A stretch of 16,262 nucleotides of DNA from Gammaproteobacteria bacterium (GTDB lineage Bacteria; Pseudomonadota; Gammaproteobacteria; Steroidobacterales; Steroidobacteraceae). The translations under genes and the position numbers were made by a program. Within the stretch, counting starts at the first letter, position 1. Every line of letters starts with the position of its first letter. The stretch lies in the NCBI GenBank assembly GCA_020846815.1, contig JADLDF010000239.1:1-16262 (forward strand), given 5' to 3'. Under the pieces are notes generated by a model that worked only from the letters and a program-made list of their open reading frames with translations, searched no databases and was not told the origin of the DNA. Below are positions 13,899 to 16,262 of this stretch, piece by piece.

Positions 13899-15091
13899 GC
13901 GTCCGCGCCGAAGACCTCGGATTCGTCTCGGACATGCAGCGCGCCTTGCTCGAGGAGCGGCGCCGCGGGCCACGCTGGTTGCTGATCATCATTGCCGCGC
14001 TGCTGGCGAGCGCCACTGCCTGGGCCGCCTTCAGCCGCGTCGAGGAGATCACACAGGGTCCGGCCCGCGTCGTGCCGTCGAGTCGCGAGCAACTCGTCCA
14101 GAGTCTCGAAGGCGGTATCGTGCAGGCGCTGCTGGTGCGCGAGGGCGACGTCGTCGCGCAGGGGCAGCCGCTGGTACGCATCGACCCGACCAAGGCGGAT
14201 GCGGCGTTTCGCGAGGGGCGCAGCAAGGCGATGGCGCTGCGCGCGATGTCGGTGCGGCTCGCGGCCGAGTCACGCGGGCTCGAACTACGGTTCCCGGCAG
14301 GGATGGAGATCGACCCCGGCCTGGTCGACAACGAGCGCCGCAACTTCGCCGCGCGCCGTCGGGCGCTCGAGGAAGGCCTCGCGACCCAGCGCCGCAGCCA
14401 GGCGCTGCTCGCCCGCGAGATAGAAATGACCGCACCGATGGTCGATCGCGGACTGGTCGCGGAAGTGGAACTGCTGCGGATGCGCCGGCAGCACAACGAC
14501 CTCGAGATGCAGATTGCGGAGCGCCGCAACCGCTTCCGCGCCGAGGCGGCCAGTGAGCTGGCGCGCGTGGAGGCCGAGCTGGCCCAGGTTTCCGGGATGC
14601 TGACGGCACGCAAGGACCAGGTGGAGCGCACGGTGCTGCGCTCCCCGGTGCGCGGTACCGTCAGCAATCTGCGGGTGACGACGATCGGCGGCGTGATCCA
14701 GCCCGGGCAGGAGATCATGGAGATCGTGCCGCTGGACGAGCGCCTGCTGGTCGAAGCGCGGATCGCGCCCCGCGACGTGGCCTTCATCCGTCCCGGCCTG
14801 CCGGCGACGGTCAAGCTGACAGCCTACGACTATACGGTCTATGGTGCGCTACAGGGGCGCGTGGAACTGATCAGCGCCGACACGCTTGCCGACGAGCGCC
14901 GCGCCGAGGAGTCGGCGTACTACCGGGTCCTGGTGCGCACCGAGGATACGCTCGGCCGCACGGGCGGCCCGCCGCTGGCGATCATCCCGGGCATGACGGC
15001 CACCGTGGAAATCCGCAGCGGAGAGAAGACGGTGCTCGACTACCTGCTCAAGCCGGTGCGACGGAGCCGGGAGGCCTTGCGCGAACGCTGA
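13895..15091 (+). CDS. T1SS periplasmic adaptor (HlyD/LapC family)
   Basis: A 398-residue membrane fusion protein linking the ABC transporter to the TolC-type channel. A short cytoplasmic N-terminus precedes one membrane helix (WLLIIIAALLASATAWAAF, 28-46). The first lipoyl half-motif is SLEGGIVQALLVREGDVVAQ, followed by LVRIDP. A long helical coiled-coil region (about 105-250) contains many Arg/Glu and the MVDRGLVAEVELLRM segment usual in this family. The second lipoyl half follows (LRSPVRGTVSNLRVTTIGGV, then GQEIMEIVP), and the beta-barrel ends with IIPGMTATVEIRSGEKTVLDYLLKP as a whole-family C-terminal signature. Length is within the normal range. It starts at an ATGA overlap with the transporter and is the last gene of the operon. 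Confidence 0.93.
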   Translation: MSVRAEDLGFVSDMQRALLEERRRGPRWLLIIIAALLASATAWAAFSRVEEITQGPARVVPSSREQLVQSLEGGIVQALLVREGDVVAQGQPLVRIDPTKADAAFREGRSKAMALRAMSVRLAAESRGLELRFPAGMEIDPGLVDNERRNFAARRRALEEGLATQRRSQALLAREIEMTAPMVDRGLVAEVELLRMRRQHNDLEMQIAERRNRFRAEAASELARVEAELAQVSGMLTARKDQVERTVLRSPVRGTVSNLRVTTIGGVIQPGQEIMEIVPLDERLLVEARIAPRDVAFIRPGLPATVKLTAYDYTVYGALQGRVELISADTLADERRAEESAYYRVLVRTEDTLGRTGGPPLAIIPGMTATVEIRSGEKTVLDYLLKPVRRSREALRER

Positions 15092-15092
15092 G

Positions 15093-15118
15093 CGCGGGCG
15101 CGCGCCGCCGGGCCCGCG
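15093..15118. terminator. GC-rich stem-loop between convergent genes, possible shared terminator
   Basis: CGCGGGC (15093-15099) pairs with GCCCGCG (15112-15118) across a 12-base loop, filling almost all of the 28-base gap between the adaptor stop and the glrR stop. It could end transcription from both sides. No U-tract follows in either direction, so the call is weak. Confidence 0.3.
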
Positions 15119-15119
15119 G

Positions 15120-16262
<1,143 letters not shown>

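Noticed and set aside
13861..14814. A 317-codon Ser/Arg-rich frame on the minus strand opposite the HlyD-type adaptor
   Set aside because: The plus strand encodes an unambiguous HlyD-family protein with overlap-coupled start; the antisense translation has no domain.

Overview
The window is GC-rich DNA from a member of the Pseudomonadota. The response regulator at the right edge matches the GlrR/QseF family closely through its C-terminus, which points to Gammaproteobacteria or a near relative; genus cannot be told from the sequence. Genes are tightly packed, with GTG/TTG starts and 1- to 4-base overlaps. I see no tRNA, rRNA, CRISPR array, insertion sequence, integrase or phage gene.

Left block (1-5315): surface-glycan or lipid A chemistry. 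A family 2 glycosyltransferase (GT2), truncated by the window edge, reads leftward. Divergent from it runs an apparent operon: a GtrB/ArnC-like membrane GT2, a YdjC/ChbG deacetylase, a PMT/ArnT-like membrane glycosyltransferase and a NodB-type (CE4) deacetylase. The first three follow the logic of the Francisella FlmF2-NaxD-FlmK set: load an N-acetylated sugar on undecaprenyl phosphate, deacetylate it, then transfer it at the periplasmic face. The CE4 protein has lost one of its usual metal-binding histidines.

Middle (5316-5590): a 275-base region with no gene. It holds perfect inverted repeats, repeated GTCACC-type half-sites and a structured leader just upstream of the adhesin ribosome binding site.

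Right block (5591-15091): a self-contained type I secretion system (T1SS) operon. It encodes a 1606-residue Bap/LapA-like adhesin and then, each overlapping the last, a TolC-type outer membrane protein, an LssB/LapB-type ABC transporter with a degenerate C39 domain, and a HlyD/LapC-type adaptor. The adhesin has no Sec signal, eight Ig-like repeats of about 99 residues, more divergent Ig-like units, a cadherin-like domain and an unusual 65-residue tail. It has no RTX nonapeptides. Two adjacent G tracts (7 and 8 G) lie early in the adhesin gene, and a one-base slip either way would stop translation near residue 215, making phase variation possible.

Right edge (15120-16262): glrR, convergent with the secretion operon, lacking its N-terminal part in this window. 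Its sigma54-contact loop reads GSFTGA rather than GAFTGA.

The best candidates for something new are the RTX-less adhesin with its own transporter and possible poly-G switch, and the glycan cassette that pairs two unrelated deacetylases with a lipid-carrier GT2 and a PMT enzyme.
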